From contig NZ_FOOX01000004.1 of the NCBI RefSeq assembly GCF_900113335.1, positions 62,001 to 126,000 on the forward strand: a DNA stretch of 64,000 bases. The letters run 5' to 3'. The DNA is from Desulfotruncus arcticus DSM 17038. Lineage in GTDB: Bacteria; Bacillota; Desulfotomaculia; Desulfotomaculales; Desulfallaceae. Below the pieces are notes generated by a model, which was given only the letters and a program-made list of their open reading frames with translations, did no database searches and was not told the DNA's origin. Shown piece by piece: positions 8,190-16,712 of this stretch. The position numbers were made by a program, and so were the translations under genes. The number at the start of each line of letters is the position of its first letter. Positions within the stretch are counted from its first letter, which is position 1.

Positions 8190-8360
8190 ATGTACAGAAT
8201 TACAGATAAATGCCGCTTTTGCGATACTTGTACAGCTATTTGCCCGGCTGGAGCGGTTAAAAAAACATATCCATTTTACAGTATTGACCCGGCCCGTTGT
8301 CTGGAATGCGGTAAATGCCTGGAAAATTGCAGTTTCGGGGCAATTGAGCTGGTTGAGTAA
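8190..8360 (+). CDS. 2[4Fe-4S] ferredoxin, 56 residues
   Basis: A short clostridial-type ferredoxin: MYRITDKCRFCDTC starts the first cluster (CxxCxxCxxxCP at residues 8-18) and CLECGKCLENC the second, followed by SFGAIELVE. All eight cysteine ligands are present, with the usual pseudo-twofold symmetry. It would carry low-potential electrons in the cytoplasm of an anaerobe. The ribosome binding site is weak (AAGGTG, 7 bases before ATG). The convergent rubredoxin gene starts 34 bases after the stop, on the other strand. Confidence 0.85.
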   Translation: MYRITDKCRFCDTCTAICPAGAVKKTYPFYSIDPARCLECGKCLENCSFGAIELVE

Positions 8361-8393
8361 AGCAAATGGAACCCCAAAATTATTAGCCGCATA

Positions 8394-8579
8394 TTAGCCG
8401 CGGGGAGTTTTTCTATGCGTGGCCAGGTATTCCAGTTGAAAAACTTCTTTTTCCGCAAGGCATTCCGGGCACACCCAATCCTCGGGCAGGTCTTCAAAGG
8501 AAATACCGGGTGGTATATCATCAGTGCCTTCAGCAGGGTCATAGACGTAGCCGCAAAGGGTGCAAATATATTTTTCCAT
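8394..8579 (-). CDS. Rubredoxin
   Basis: A 61-residue iron-binding electron carrier. [13 protein letters not shown] and [17 protein letters not shown] supply the four Fe ligands, and the spacing is typical of rubredoxin. The chain extends a few residues (ATHRKTPRG) past the usual end. GGGAGGT precedes the ATG at 8579; an in-frame ATG at 8594 lies upstream of that site and is rejected. Rubredoxins in anaerobes often serve oxygen and peroxide reduction (rubrerythrin, flavodiiron proteins), but no such partner is adjacent. Confidence 0.9.
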   Translation of the reverse strand: MEKYICTLCGYVYDPAEGTDDIPPGISFEDLPEDWVCPECLAEKEVFQLEYLATHRKTPRG

Positions 8580-8594
8580 CAAACTACCTCCCAT

Positions 8595-8936
8595 TATTTA
8601 ATCATGTCATTCTTTAATCAAGCTGGCTTGTCATCCCTGTATCAAATATAGAATTAAAATATTACATTCATTTTAAGTATTCCTTAATATTTAATAAATT
8701 AATGATTTACGCAGCTTTTTTTTGCTGTTCATGAAATGTAATTTGCCGGGTATGGCAAAGATTGTAGTAATAAGGGGTAAAAAATATAAAACGCGTGCTA
8801 AGGAAAATAATTTAGCGTGCGTTTTTTGCGGCTGCCCGGGGTTAATAAAGCGCTTGCGCATGGATTATTGGCCATGGGACAAATATCATGTATACATGAA
8901 TACATCAGGGAAGGAAAGATTTGACCGGCAGGGAAG
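8595..8936. other. Intergenic stretch between rubredoxin and dapF
   Basis: Contains a plus-strand open frame (8722-8952) with no ribosome binding site, no recognisable family and an overlap with the dapF promoter. I do not call it a gene. No other feature is seen. Confidence 0.4.
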
Positions 8937-8945
8937 TGTTATAAT
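8937..8945 (+). promoter_or_regulatory. Extended -10 promoter upstream of dapF
   Basis: TGTTATAAT gives a perfect TATAAT with the TG extension. The TTGACC at 8921 is only 13 bases upstream, too close for a normal -35, so the extended -10 would carry the activity. Confidence 0.5.
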
Positions 8946-8978
8946 AAACTGAACAAAAAATCGGGAGTGAATAGTCCG

Positions 8979-9830
8979 TTGAAGTTTACCAAAGTACAGG
9001 GATTGGGGAATGATTTCGTTTTAGTCAACATGAAAGAAGTCAGCCGGGAAGAAGAAAAAAATCTGACCGAAAGCCTGGCCGAACTGGCAATCAAGATTTG
9101 CGACAGGCATTTCGGTATTGGGGCTGACGGTTTGGTATTATTACGCCCCAGCCAAAAGGCGGATATTGCCATGCAGATAATTAATTCCGACGGGAGTGAA
9201 GCTGAAATGTGCGGTAACGCTATTCGCTGCGTTGCCAAATACGCCTATGAGCGGGGGCTGTTCGATAAAACCACGCTGCAAGTGGAAACAGCCGCCGGAA
9301 TTATGGTTCCGGAATTAATTATTGAAGGTTCGGCAGTTGCCGCCGTCAGGGTCGATATGGGTGTGCCCCGGTTGGAGCGGGAGCAGATTCCAATGACCGG
9401 CCCTGCAGGCAGAGTCGTTAACGAACCACTTGAAGCGGAAGGTAAGGTTTATCATATTACCACCGTATCCATGGGTAATCCACATTGCATAATTTTTGTT
9501 CCCGATGTGCATGCTGTTCCACTGGAAAACCTGGGACCAGTGCTGGAAACACACAACCTTTTCCCCCGTAAAACCAATGTGGAGTTTGTTCAAGTTTTAA
9601 ATGATCACGAAGTGCGGATGAGGGTTTGGGAAAGAGGTGCCGGTCCCACCCTGGCTTGCGGCACCGGGGCATGCGCAACGGCGGTGGCGGCAGCCTTAAA
9701 CGGCTTAACCGGCAGGAAAGTCCGGGTGTACCTGCACGCCGGCCCGCTGGACATTGAATGGGCCGGTGACGACCGGGTATATATGACCGGCCCGGCACAG
9801 GAAGTTTTTACGGGTAATTATCCTGTTTAA
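8979..9830 (+). CDS. dapF: Diaminopimelate epimerase
   Basis: Converts LL- to meso-diaminopimelate for peptidoglycan and lysine. 283 residues from a TTG start giving [13 protein letters not shown], the standard N-terminus; GGGAG lies about 10 bases upstream. The two catalytic cysteines are visible: Cys78 in EMCGNAIRC and Cys227 in ACGTGACAT. The upstream in-frame GTG (8967) abuts the ribosome binding site and is rejected. dapL follows after 59 bases, so the epimerase works directly on the product of its neighbour. Confidence 0.95.
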   Translation: MKFTKVQGLGNDFVLVNMKEVSREEEKNLTESLAELAIKICDRHFGIGADGLVLLRPSQKADIAMQIINSDGSEAEMCGNAIRCVAKYAYERGLFDKTTLQVETAAGIMVPELIIEGSAVAAVRVDMGVPRLEREQIPMTGPAGRVVNEPLEAEGKVYHITTVSMGNPHCIIFVPDVHAVPLENLGPVLETHNLFPRKTNVEFVQVLNDHEVRMRVWERGAGPTLACGTGACATAVAAALNGLTGRKVRVYLHAGPLDIEWAGDDRVYMTGPAQEVFTGNYPV

Positions 9831-9889
9831 GACAGGAATATAAGAATATAGAACATGGATGGTTGATTTTACAAGGAGGTCGTGTGTAA

Positions 9890-11074
9890 TTGAGTTTACA
9901 ATTGGAAGAAGCCCAAAGGATTAAAAATTTACCCCCCTATCTGTTTGCCCGTATTGAAAAATTAATTGCTGCCAAACGCAAGGCAGGTGTGGACGTCATC
10001 AGCCTGGGTATTGGTGACCCGGACATGCCGACCCCCGGCCATATAATTGAAGAGTTACAAAAACAAGCGGAAGTGCCCGCCAACCACCAGTATCCATCCT
10101 CCGTTGGAATGCTTTCTTACCGCCAGGCGGTGGCCCGGTGGTACCAAAACCGCTTTGGAGTGGAGCTTAACCCCGACAGCGAAATAGTTTCCGTTATTGG
10201 TTCCAAGGAAGGGATAGCCCATATTGCCTGGTGTTACCTTAACCCTGGCGATACGGTGCTGGTGCCCGATCCGGGCTATCCTGTTTACGCGGGGGGAGCC
10301 ATTTTGGCCGGTGCCGAGCCATATTACATGCCTTTGGAGGCTGAAAAGGGCTTTCTGCCCGACCTGGGGGCGATACCTGCCGATGTTGCCCGCAGGGCCA
10401 AGATGATGTTTATTAATTACCCCAACAACCCGACAGGTGCGGTGGCAGGTGAAGAATTTTATCAGGAAGTAATTGCTTTTGCCAGAGAAAACAATATTCT
10501 GATTTGCCACGACGCAGCCTATTCGGAGATGTCCTATGACGGGTATAAGCCGCCCAGCTTCCTGCAGTTCCAGGGCGCTATTGATGTGGGCATTGAATTT
10601 CATTCCGTCTCCAAATCCTATAATATGACCGGCTGGCGGATCGGCTGGGCTGCCGGCCACCCCGCAGTGGTTGAAGCGCTGGGGCGTCTTAAATCCAATA
10701 TTGATTCCGGGCAGTTCCAGGCTGTTCAGTATGCTGCAATTAAAGGTTTGACCGGACCCCAGGATGATGTAAGCAAAATGCAAAAGATTTACCAGGAAAG
10801 AAGGGACATTCTAGTTGATGCCCTGAACGGGATGGGCTGGAGCCTGACCAAACCAAAGGCAACCTTCTATGTTTGGGCACCTGTGCCGGCAGGCCATACT
10901 TCTGAGTCCTTTGCCGAACTGGTGTTGGAAAAGGCCGGTGTGGTTATCACTCCGGGTACAGGCTACGGCGAGAATGGAGCAGGATTTTTCCGTATCGCCC
11001 TGACCGTGCAAAAAGAGCGCATGATTGAGGCGCTGGAAAGAATGAAGCAAAATATCGGGACTGTAAAGTTTTAA
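9890..11074 (+). CDS. dapL: LL-diaminopimelate aminotransferase
   Basis: PLP enzyme that turns tetrahydrodipicolinate into LL-diaminopimelate in one step, bypassing acylated intermediates. 394 residues, fold-type I. The PLP lysine is Lys242 in [23 protein letters not shown] and [12 protein letters not shown] are also present. AAGGAGGT is 9 bases before a TTG start. Neighbouring dapF supports the assignment over a generic class I aminotransferase, as does the N-terminal [17 protein letters not shown] region typical of the DapL type found in clostridia. Confidence 0.93.
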   Translation: MSLQLEEAQRIKNLPPYLFARIEKLIAAKRKAGVDVISLGIGDPDMPTPGHIIEELQKQAEVPANHQYPSSVGMLSYRQAVARWYQNRFGVELNPDSEIVSVIGSKEGIAHIAWCYLNPGDTVLVPDPGYPVYAGGAILAGAEPYYMPLEAEKGFLPDLGAIPADVARRAKMMFINYPNNPTGAVAGEEFYQEVIAFARENNILICHDAAYSEMSYDGYKPPSFLQFQGAIDVGIEFHSVSKSYNMTGWRIGWAAGHPAVVEALGRLKSNIDSGQFQAVQYAAIKGLTGPQDDVSKMQKIYQERRDILVDALNGMGWSLTKPKATFYVWAPVPAGHTSESFAELVLEKAGVVITPGTGYGENGAGFFRIALTVQKERMIEALERMKQNIGTVKF

Positions 11075-11079
11075 ATATA

Positions 11080-11167
11080 GGAGTCAGGAGTCAGAATTCA
11101 GGAGTTAGAATAAAAACACTTTGTTGGCTTGTGATATTCTGAATACTGACTCCTGGCTACTGACTAC
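11080..11167. repeat. GGAGTCA palindromic dispersed repeat, copy 1
   Basis: Left arm GGAGTCAGGAGTCAGAATTC with a following GGAGTTAGAAT, right arm ATTCTGAATACTGACTCCTG. The arms can form a long hairpin. It lies between dapL and the aminotransferase gene, ending about 15 bases before the next ribosome binding site. Related copies are at 29504-29593 and 59196-59322. Confidence 0.8.
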
Positions 11168-11193
11168 TTTGTTTATTACAGGAGGAGAAACAA

Positions 11194-12387
11194 ATGCTAT
11201 TAGCTGATAGGGCAAAAAACATCAGCCCGTCACCAACTCTGTCCATTGATGCTCAGGCTAAAAAAATGATTGCCGAAGGCATCAATGTTGTTAATTTTGG
11301 CGTAGGTGAACCCGACTTCGAGACGCCGGAAAATATCAAGCTGGCGGCCAAGGAAGCCATAGACCAAGGCATGACCAGGTATACTCCCGTTGCCGGGATA
11401 CTGCCCCTGCGCCAGGCCATTGTTAAAAAATTTGCCGATGACAACGGGCTAACTTATGAACCCGGGCAAATTGTTGTTTCAGCGGGTGCCAAACACTCAC
11501 TTTATAATGCTTTCCAGGTATTGTGCCAGGCAGGGGACGATGTTATTTTACCGGCCCCGTACTGGGTCAGCTATCTTGAACAAATCAAGTTAACCGGGGC
11601 TAAGCCGGTGGTAATTCCCACCCGCATTGAAAATAGTTTTAAACTCACACCCGGGGAATTAGCCGCAGCTATTACGCCAAATACCAAAGCGATCATATTA
11701 AACAGTCCCAGCAATCCAACCGGCGCTGTTTACTCCCGGGAAGAACTGACCGCACTGGGAGAGCTGCTGGTTAAACATAACATAGCCATTATTTCTGATG
11801 AAATATATGAAAAACTATTATATGACGGCAACGAACATGTGAGTATCGCCTCTTTGAGCCCGGAATTAAAAGAGCTTACCGTAGTGATTAACGGGGTTTC
11901 CAAAACCTATGCCATGACCGGCTGGCGTATCGGTTACGCCGCGGCGCCGCCACCCGTGGCCAAAGCTATGGCGGACCTGCAAAGCCACTCCACCTCCAAT
12001 TCCACCTCTATTGCCCAGGCGGCTACAGTTGAGGCGCTGGTAGGGACGCAGGAGCCGGTTAAAAAAATGGTTGCCGAATTTGTGAAGCGCAGAGACTATA
12101 TGGTGGAAAGGATGAATGCCATTCCGGGGGTTAACTGCGACAGACCGGGCGGTGCGTTTTACGTCTTTCCGGAAATTAAGTCACTGCTGGGCAGAAGTTA
12201 TGACGGTACTGTAATCAACGGCGCCTCGGATCTGGCGGCCGTGCTGCTGGAAAAAGCTCACGTTGCCATCGTGCCCGGTGTAGCTTTTGGTGATGATACT
12301 TGCTTCAGGCTCTCCTACGCCACCTCAATGGAAAATATTAAAGAAGGTGTTGACAGGATAGAAAAAGTAATCACTCAGCTGAAGTGA
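11194..12387 (+). CDS. Aspartate aminotransferase (class I, PLP)
   Basis: 397 residues, fold-type I aminotransferase of the subgroup Ib aspartate transaminase type. Lys237 in VSKTYAMTGWRIGYAA is the PLP lysine; SPSNPTGAVY, DEIYEKLLYDG and FRLSYATS (arginine for the substrate carboxylate) are present. It interconverts aspartate/oxaloacetate and glutamate/2-oxoglutarate in the cytosol. AGGAGG is 8 bases before ATG. Together with dapF-dapL it forms an aspartate-to-DAP group. A related aromatic or prephenate specificity cannot be excluded from sequence alone. Confidence 0.88.
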   Translation: MLLADRAKNISPSPTLSIDAQAKKMIAEGINVVNFGVGEPDFETPENIKLAAKEAIDQGMTRYTPVAGILPLRQAIVKKFADDNGLTYEPGQIVVSAGAKHSLYNAFQVLCQAGDDVILPAPYWVSYLEQIKLTGAKPVVIPTRIENSFKLTPGELAAAITPNTKAIILNSPSNPTGAVYSREELTALGELLVKHNIAIISDEIYEKLLYDGNEHVSIASLSPELKELTVVINGVSKTYAMTGWRIGYAAAPPPVAKAMADLQSHSTSNSTSIAQAATVEALVGTQEPVKKMVAEFVKRRDYMVERMNAIPGVNCDRPGGAFYVFPEIKSLLGRSYDGTVINGASDLAAVLLEKAHVAIVPGVAFGDDTCFRLSYATSMENIKEGVDRIEKVITQLK

Positions 12388-12392
12388 ATTAA

Positions 12393-12420
12393 CGCCGGCC
12401 TTTTAGGCCGGCATTTTAAT
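12393..12420 (+). terminator. Terminator after the aminotransferase
   Basis: GCCGGCC-TTTTA-GGCCGGC, followed by ATTTTAATTT: a strong GC stem with a moderate T-rich tail. Confidence 0.85.
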
Positions 12421-12460
12421 TTAAATTGGGGCCATTTTTCTCCGACTCTGAGGCATTCTG

Positions 12461-12501
12461 TCATGGCAAAGAGCGAAGCGACGTGGCAATCTCATTCTTC
12501 T
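12461..12501. repeat. Dispersed 'GAGCGAAGCGACGTGGCAATCT' type repeat
   Basis: TCATGGCAAAGAGCGAAGCG followed by ACGTGGCAATCTC at 12461-12497 is a diverged copy of a short repeat that I recall from intergenic regions of many bacterial genomes. Only one copy is seen in this window, so the call rests on recall. Confidence 0.45.
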
Positions 12502-12562
12502 GACTTTATCTGGTATTAAAGGGTGCTGCCGCATATAATATAAAGTTAGAAGTTTATTTTTT

Positions 12563-12592
12563 TTGACTAGGGGTTTCCTTTTCAGATATAAT
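12563..12592 (+). promoter_or_regulatory. Promoter of the yicC-coaBC operon
   Basis: TTGACT (12563-12568), an 18-base spacer and a perfect TATAAT (12587-12592), about 105 bases before the yicC start. Confidence 0.75.
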
Positions 12593-12696
12593 TAACCGGA
12601 ATTCAAAGGAATTCTTTAATTAAGGTAGAAAATATATTGTTTGTAACTGGAGTTAATACTAAGGTAAATACACTTTGCGCATTGGGTGGTGAGAAA

Positions 12697-13575
12697 TTGA
12701 TAAAAAGCATGACCGGGTTTGGTCGCGGGGAAATAAACAACGAAAAAGTTAAAATTAATGTTGAAATGAAATCCGTAAATCATCGGTATTGCGAAATTGT
12801 TTTACGTATGCCCCGGTTATTAAATGTACTGGAGGACAGGATCAAACGGGTTATTCAAAAAAGAATTGCCCGCGGCAGGGTTGAAGTCTATATCAAAATA
12901 GAACTTTGCGGCGAGAACAGAGCGCTGGTAAGGGCCGACGGCGAATTAGCGGCGTCGTACCTTAAGGCTTTGACCGAATTAAACAGCAAATTTAATTTGC
13001 CTGGTGAAATTAAAATCTCCAAGTTGCTGCAACTGCCGGGAGTTTTTAATCTGGAAGAGCCCGAGGAAGATGTTGAATTATGGTGGCCCACTCTGGAAAG
13101 TACTTTGCATCATGCCCTTGATGGCCTGATGCAAATGCGTATTAAAGAAGGTAAACAGTTGTCTGAAGATGTTGTGGTCAGGGCAAAGCGCATTTCCGAA
13201 ATGGTAGCCCAAATAGAGCGGCGCTCCCCGGTGGTGGTAGAGGAATACCGGGAGCGGCTTAAACAGCGGCTTAAAGATATACTGGAACAAGGTAACCTGG
13301 ACCCGTCCAGGCTGGAAGGGGAAGTTGTTATTTTTGCAGAGCGTTCAAGCATTACGGAGGAAATCGTCAGGTTGGGCAGCCATTTAACTCAACTGGCAGG
13401 GTGTTTGAACAGCGACGAGTCTGTGGGTAGAAAAATGGATTTCCTGCTTCAGGAAATGAATCGGGAAATAAATACCATTGCATCAAAAGCTTCAGACCTG
13501 ACTATTAATAGTCTTGTGGTTGAGGTAAAAAGTGAACTGGAGAAGATTAGAGAACAAATCCAAAACATGGAATAA
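12697..13575 (+). CDS. yicC: YicC/YloC family endoribonuclease
   Basis: 292 residues from a TTG start giving [12 protein letters not shown], the invariant N-terminus of the family. GGTGGTGAG precedes it; the longer frame starting at 12637 lacks support. YicC_N covers the first ~155 residues, and DUF1732 the C-terminus with [22 protein letters not shown]. coli YicC has been reported to be an endoribonuclease. The family is usually found next to remA and gmk in Firmicutes, as here. First gene of the operon. Confidence 0.93.
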   Translation: MIKSMTGFGRGEINNEKVKINVEMKSVNHRYCEIVLRMPRLLNVLEDRIKRVIQKRIARGRVEVYIKIELCGENRALVRADGELAASYLKALTELNSKFNLPGEIKISKLLQLPGVFNLEEPEEDVELWWPTLESTLHHALDGLMQMRIKEGKQLSEDVVVRAKRISEMVAQIERRSPVVVEEYRERLKQRLKDILEQGNLDPSRLEGEVVIFAERSSITEEIVRLGSHLTQLAGCLNSDESVGRKMDFLLQEMNREINTIASKASDLTINSLVVEVKSELEKIREQIQNME

Positions 13576-13592
13576 ACGAGGAGGACGGCAAT

Positions 13593-13862
13593 ATGGATAT
13601 AAAACTTGTAAACATAGGTTTTGGCAATATAGTTTCAGCCAATAGAATAATCGCCATTGTCAGCCCCGAATCCGCACCGATTAAGAGAATCATCACTGAG
13701 GCCAGGGACAGGGGGATGCTGGTGGATGCCACTTACGGGCGTCGTACCAGGGCGGTTATTATCACTGACAGCGATCATGTCATTCTTTCCGCCGTTCAGC
13801 CGGAAACTGTAGCACATCGTCTGGTTAACAAAGACGGCTCGCTTAAAAACGATGAAGAGTAA
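13593..13862 (+). CDS. remA: RemA-like regulatory protein (DUF370)
   Basis: 89 residues. The DUF370 pattern is clear: [21 protein letters not shown], then [20 protein letters not shown]. Bacillus RemA is a DNA-binding oligomer that activates matrix and osmoprotection genes. Whether this one has that role is inference, though the window also carries osmoadaptation genes. AGGAGGA lies 9 bases before the ATG. Downstream gmk follows after about 14 bases. Confidence 0.9.
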   Translation: MDIKLVNIGFGNIVSANRIIAIVSPESAPIKRIITEARDRGMLVDATYGRRTRAVIITDSDHVILSAVQPETVAHRLVNKDGSLKNDEE

Positions 13863-13876
13863 CAGGGTTGGCCGGT

Positions 13877-14485
13877 ATGAAGAGCAAAGGAAATTTAATT
13901 GTCATTTCAGGTCCCTCCGGTTCCGGCAAGGGTACTGTTTGTCACGCCTTGACTGAAGAAAACCCCGGTCTGCTGGTGTCGGTGTCGGCTACAACCAGAA
14001 AGCCCCGGGGCGTAGAGCAAGACGGAATTGATTATTTTTTTTTAACCAGGGAACAATTTGAGGAGATGATTGCCGCGGACCGCCTGCTGGAATGGGCGGA
14101 TGTATATGGCAATTATTACGGTACGCCGCGGGAACCTGTTGAAAAAAATCTTTCCGGGGGACGGGATGTTATTCTGGAAATTGATGTTCAAGGAGGCTTA
14201 CAGATTAAGAACAAATATCCACAATGTGTTTTGATTTTCTTGATTCCCCCTTCCCGCAGTCAGTTGGCAACCCGCCTTAAACAGCGCGGCACCGACAGTG
14301 CCGGTGATATTGAACGCCGGCTGAGTTGGGCTGAAAGGGAGCTCAAGGAAGTTCATAAATACGACTATCTGGTTATTAACGACCAGGTTGAAGCAGCGGC
14401 GCGAAAAATTAACGCTATTGTCACCGCAGAAAGCTGCCGTCCCGCGCTAATGGACGTGGAATCATTTTTGAAAACTAATTGGTAA
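13877..14485 (+). CDS. gmk: Guanylate kinase
   Basis: Phosphorylates GMP to GDP. About 202 residues; P-loop SGPSGSGKGT is near the N-terminus, followed by VSATTRKPRGVEQDGIDYFF and EWADVYGNYYGTP, the GMP-binding region. Start could be ATG 13877 (MKSKGNLIV) or TTG 13868; the ATG places the P-loop at the usual distance. The ribosome binding site is weak (AGGGTTGG), so translation may be coupled to remA, 14 bases upstream. Confidence 0.93.
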   Translation: MKSKGNLIVISGPSGSGKGTVCHALTEENPGLLVSVSATTRKPRGVEQDGIDYFFLTREQFEEMIAADRLLEWADVYGNYYGTPREPVEKNLSGGRDVILEIDVQGGLQIKNKYPQCVLIFLIPPSRSQLATRLKQRGTDSAGDIERRLSWAERELKEVHKYDYLVINDQVEAAARKINAIVTAESCRPALMDVESFLKTNW

Positions 14486-14514
14486 TAATATCTAAAAGTC
14501 GGAGGGATAATGCG

Positions 14515-14739
14515 ATGGCGATGCATAAGCCTTCTCTTGATAAATTAATGCAAAGGGTTGATAGCCGGTATTCACTTGTGGTTATTACGGCCAAAAGGGC
14601 ACGCCAGCTTACTGAAATAGCGCTGCAGCAGGATGTCGATAAGGACGGAGAAGCTGCCGGCAACCCTGTTTCTTCGGCGCTGTTTGAGGTAGTTAAAGGT
14701 AATATCAAATTCAGAAGAACCAGGCAAGGCATAAAATAA
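14515..14739 (+). CDS. rpoZ: RNA polymerase omega subunit
   Basis: 74 residues starting MAMHKPSLDKLMQRVDSRYS, with VVITAKRARQL in the conserved helix. GGAGGG precedes the ATG at 14515. The omega subunit helps assemble the beta' subunit and can mediate ppGpp effects. Its position between gmk and coaBC is the standard Firmicute order. Confidence 0.92.
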   Translation: MAMHKPSLDKLMQRVDSRYSLVVITAKRARQLTEIALQQDVDKDGEAAGNPVSSALFEVVKGNIKFRRTRQGIK

Positions 14740-14751
14740 TGGGGGTGCCGT

Positions 14752-15957
14752 ATGATTAAAGGCAAGTTTGTCGTTATCGGTGTAACCGGGGGTATAGCGG
14801 CACACCGCGCACTTGACCTGACCAGCACGCTGGTTAAGGCAGGGGCGGAAGTACATGTAATTATGACCCACGGAGCCCGGGAATTTATCGGCCCCCTTGC
14901 CTTTGAAGCCCTTTCCGGTAACCGGGTGCATGTCGACACGTTCAGTGCACCGCCGGGTTGGCGTTTTCCACACCTGGAGCTGGCCAGGAAGGCCGATATA
15001 GCTCTGGTGATGCCTGCTACAGCCAATATCATGGCTAAGATAGCCTATGGCATGGCCGACGATTTGCTTACTACTTCAATATTGGCTATGACCTGCCCTG
15101 TTTTGGTTTGTCCTGCCATGAACGTATATATGTACCGCAACAGCGTAGTGCAGGAAAACATTAAACGGCTGCGGAAATTAGGCTTTGTCCTGGTGGAGCC
15201 GGATGTCGGCAGACAGGCCTGCGGGGATGAAGGACCCGGCCGTCTGGCCGCTGTTGAGGATATTGTAAAACTAATTAAAAAAGTATTTGAACCGGAAGGT
15301 GACCTTGCCGGCAGCCAGGTGTTGGTGACGGCCGGGGGAACCAGGGAACCTATTGATCCGGTCAGGTATATCTCCAACCGGAGTTCCGGTAAAATGGGTT
15401 ACGCTCTGGCAGCGGCGGCTGTCAACAGGGGAGCGGTTGTGCACCTGGTGACAGCCCCGACCTGTCTGGAACCTCCTGATGGTGTTAAAACTTATCACGT
15501 AAAAACCGCGCTGGAAATGTTGCGGGAGGTTATGAACCTGTATCAGCAGGTTGATGTCGTGGTTAAGGCGGCAGCAGTTGCGGATTATCGTCCCAAAATG
15601 GTTTCAAAGCAGAAAATCAAAAAAAACGACTCCGGGTTAATCATCGAGCTGGAAAAGAATGCAGATATTCTTTTTGAGCTGGGCCAACAAAAAAAACACC
15701 AGATACTGGTTGGCTTTGCGGCAGAGACGGAAGACCTGATCAATAACGCGCAGCAGAAGGTAGCCAAAAAAAACCTGGACTTTTTAGTCGCCAATGACGT
15801 TACCCAGCCAGGCGCCGGGTTTGGCACTGATACCAATATCGCTAAATTGGTTTTTCCCGATAGGCGAATAGAATCTTTGCCCATGATGGACAAGCTGGAA
15901 CTGGCCGACAGGATCTGGGATGAAGTCGTTAAACTCAGGTACGGGAAAACAAAATAA
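14752..15957 (+). CDS. coaBC: Bifunctional phosphopantothenoylcysteine decarboxylase / phosphopantothenate-cysteine ligase
   Basis: Two steps of coenzyme A synthesis in one 401-residue chain. The flavoprotein decarboxylase half (1-180) has VTGGIAAHRALDL, PAMNVYMYRN and the catalytic-loop Cys in QACGDEGPGRLA. The CTP-dependent ligase half (from about 187) has VLVTAGGTREPIDPVRYISN and SSGKMGYALA, KKNDSGLIIELEKNADIL near 300. Last gene of the operon, 12 bases after rpoZ, followed by a GC-rich hairpin. Confidence 0.95.
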   Translation: MIKGKFVVIGVTGGIAAHRALDLTSTLVKAGAEVHVIMTHGAREFIGPLAFEALSGNRVHVDTFSAPPGWRFPHLELARKADIALVMPATANIMAKIAYGMADDLLTTSILAMTCPVLVCPAMNVYMYRNSVVQENIKRLRKLGFVLVEPDVGRQACGDEGPGRLAAVEDIVKLIKKVFEPEGDLAGSQVLVTAGGTREPIDPVRYISNRSSGKMGYALAAAAVNRGAVVHLVTAPTCLEPPDGVKTYHVKTALEMLREVMNLYQQVDVVVKAAAVADYRPKMVSKQKIKKNDSGLIIELEKNADILFELGQQKKHQILVGFAAETEDLINNAQQKVAKKNLDFLVANDVTQPGAGFGTDTNIAKLVFPDRRIESLPMMDKLELADRIWDEVVKLRYGKTK

Positions 15958-15980
15958 TGCGGCGGATTATTCCGCCGCAT
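15957..15980. terminator. GC-rich hairpin after coaBC
   Basis: ATGCGGCGGA-TTAT-TCCGCCGCAT, a perfect 10-bp stem at the coaBC stop. There is no T-run, so it may terminate weakly or act on both converging transcripts. Confidence 0.6.
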
Positions 15981-16049
15981 CGTTACTTGAAGCTTGGTAA
16001 CATGCCACTGCCTGCTTTCGCCTGCTGCTATTGCACTCCCGCAACTGGA

Positions 16050-16508
16050 TTACTCCATGCCTTCTCTTAATCTCTGCAGTAAAGACAAAAATAGTTCTTT
16101 TTCGTCTATTGTCAAACCCGACATGGTCTCTTGGGTAAAAGCAAGGTGTACGGGTAAAATAATTTCCAGCAGGTTGGTGGCTTTAGGTGTCAGCTTGGCC
16201 CTGAACACCCGGCGGTCCCGGCGGTCCACTTCCCGAACCACCAGGTCGTCTTTTTCCATCCGGTCGATCAGCCCGGTGATATTGGCCCTGCTAACAAACA
16301 TCCGCTCACCCAGCTCAGATAAAGCCAACCCCTGTTCGCCTGCTTGACGAAGCTGCATCAGTGCGTTGAATTTGGGTTGGGAAAGGCCAAACCTGGCAAA
16401 ATGTCTGGCCATGGTGTCTTCGAAAACATCATGACATTTTATCAGCTCAATAACCGTTCTAACGGCAAGGTAGGAGTCTTTTTTTTCCTTTTCATTTGGG
16501 TCAGTCAT
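16050..16508 (-). CDS. MarR family transcriptional regulator
   Basis: 152 residues from ATG 16508 (MTDPNEKEKK), preceded by GGAGGAA at 8 bases. The winged helix is evident: LSQPKFNALMQL, LALSELGERMFVSRANITGLIDRMEKDDLV and the wing REVDRRDRRVFRAKLT. MarR proteins bind DNA as dimers and usually sense small phenolics or oxidants. The target is unknown: the divergent cysteine synthase gene is the nearest candidate, but a dispersed repeat separates them. Confidence 0.9.
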   Translation of the reverse strand: MTDPNEKEKKDSYLAVRTVIELIKCHDVFEDTMARHFARFGLSQPKFNALMQLRQAGEQGLALSELGERMFVSRANITGLIDRMEKDDLVVREVDRRDRRVFRAKLTPKATNLLEIILPVHLAFTQETMSGLTIDEKELFLSLLQRLREGME

Positions 16509-16558
16509 TTTATATTTCCTCCATTTTTTTATTTTAAAAATAATAATTGGCATTTGTC

Positions 16559-16676
16559 AATAAAGAAGACTTGGTTCAGGTGAGGTTTTTGACCCCATCT
16601 GAGCCCTTAGTCGCACTTATTTCGAGTTTACAGCCTGTTAATCCCCGACCTGAGAGGGCGGGGTTTTACAGGCTGT
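16559..16676 (+). repeat. ~116-bp dispersed repeat with terminal hairpin, copy 1
   Basis: Begins AATAAAGAAGACTTGGTTCA and passes through AGTCGCACTTATTTCGAG to a hairpin in which ACAGCCTGTTAATCCCC pairs with GGGGTTTTACAGGCTGT. The same sequence, inverted and about 85-90% identical by eye, is at 49279-49394. It contains no gene. Confidence 0.85.
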
Positions 16677-16712
16677 ACGAAGATAAAAACTCACGGAAGG
16701 ACGTAAGACATC

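Noticed and set aside
8722..8952. 76-residue plus-strand frame with CVFCGC motif
   Set aside because: No ribosome binding site, no recognised family, and it overlaps the dapF promoter.
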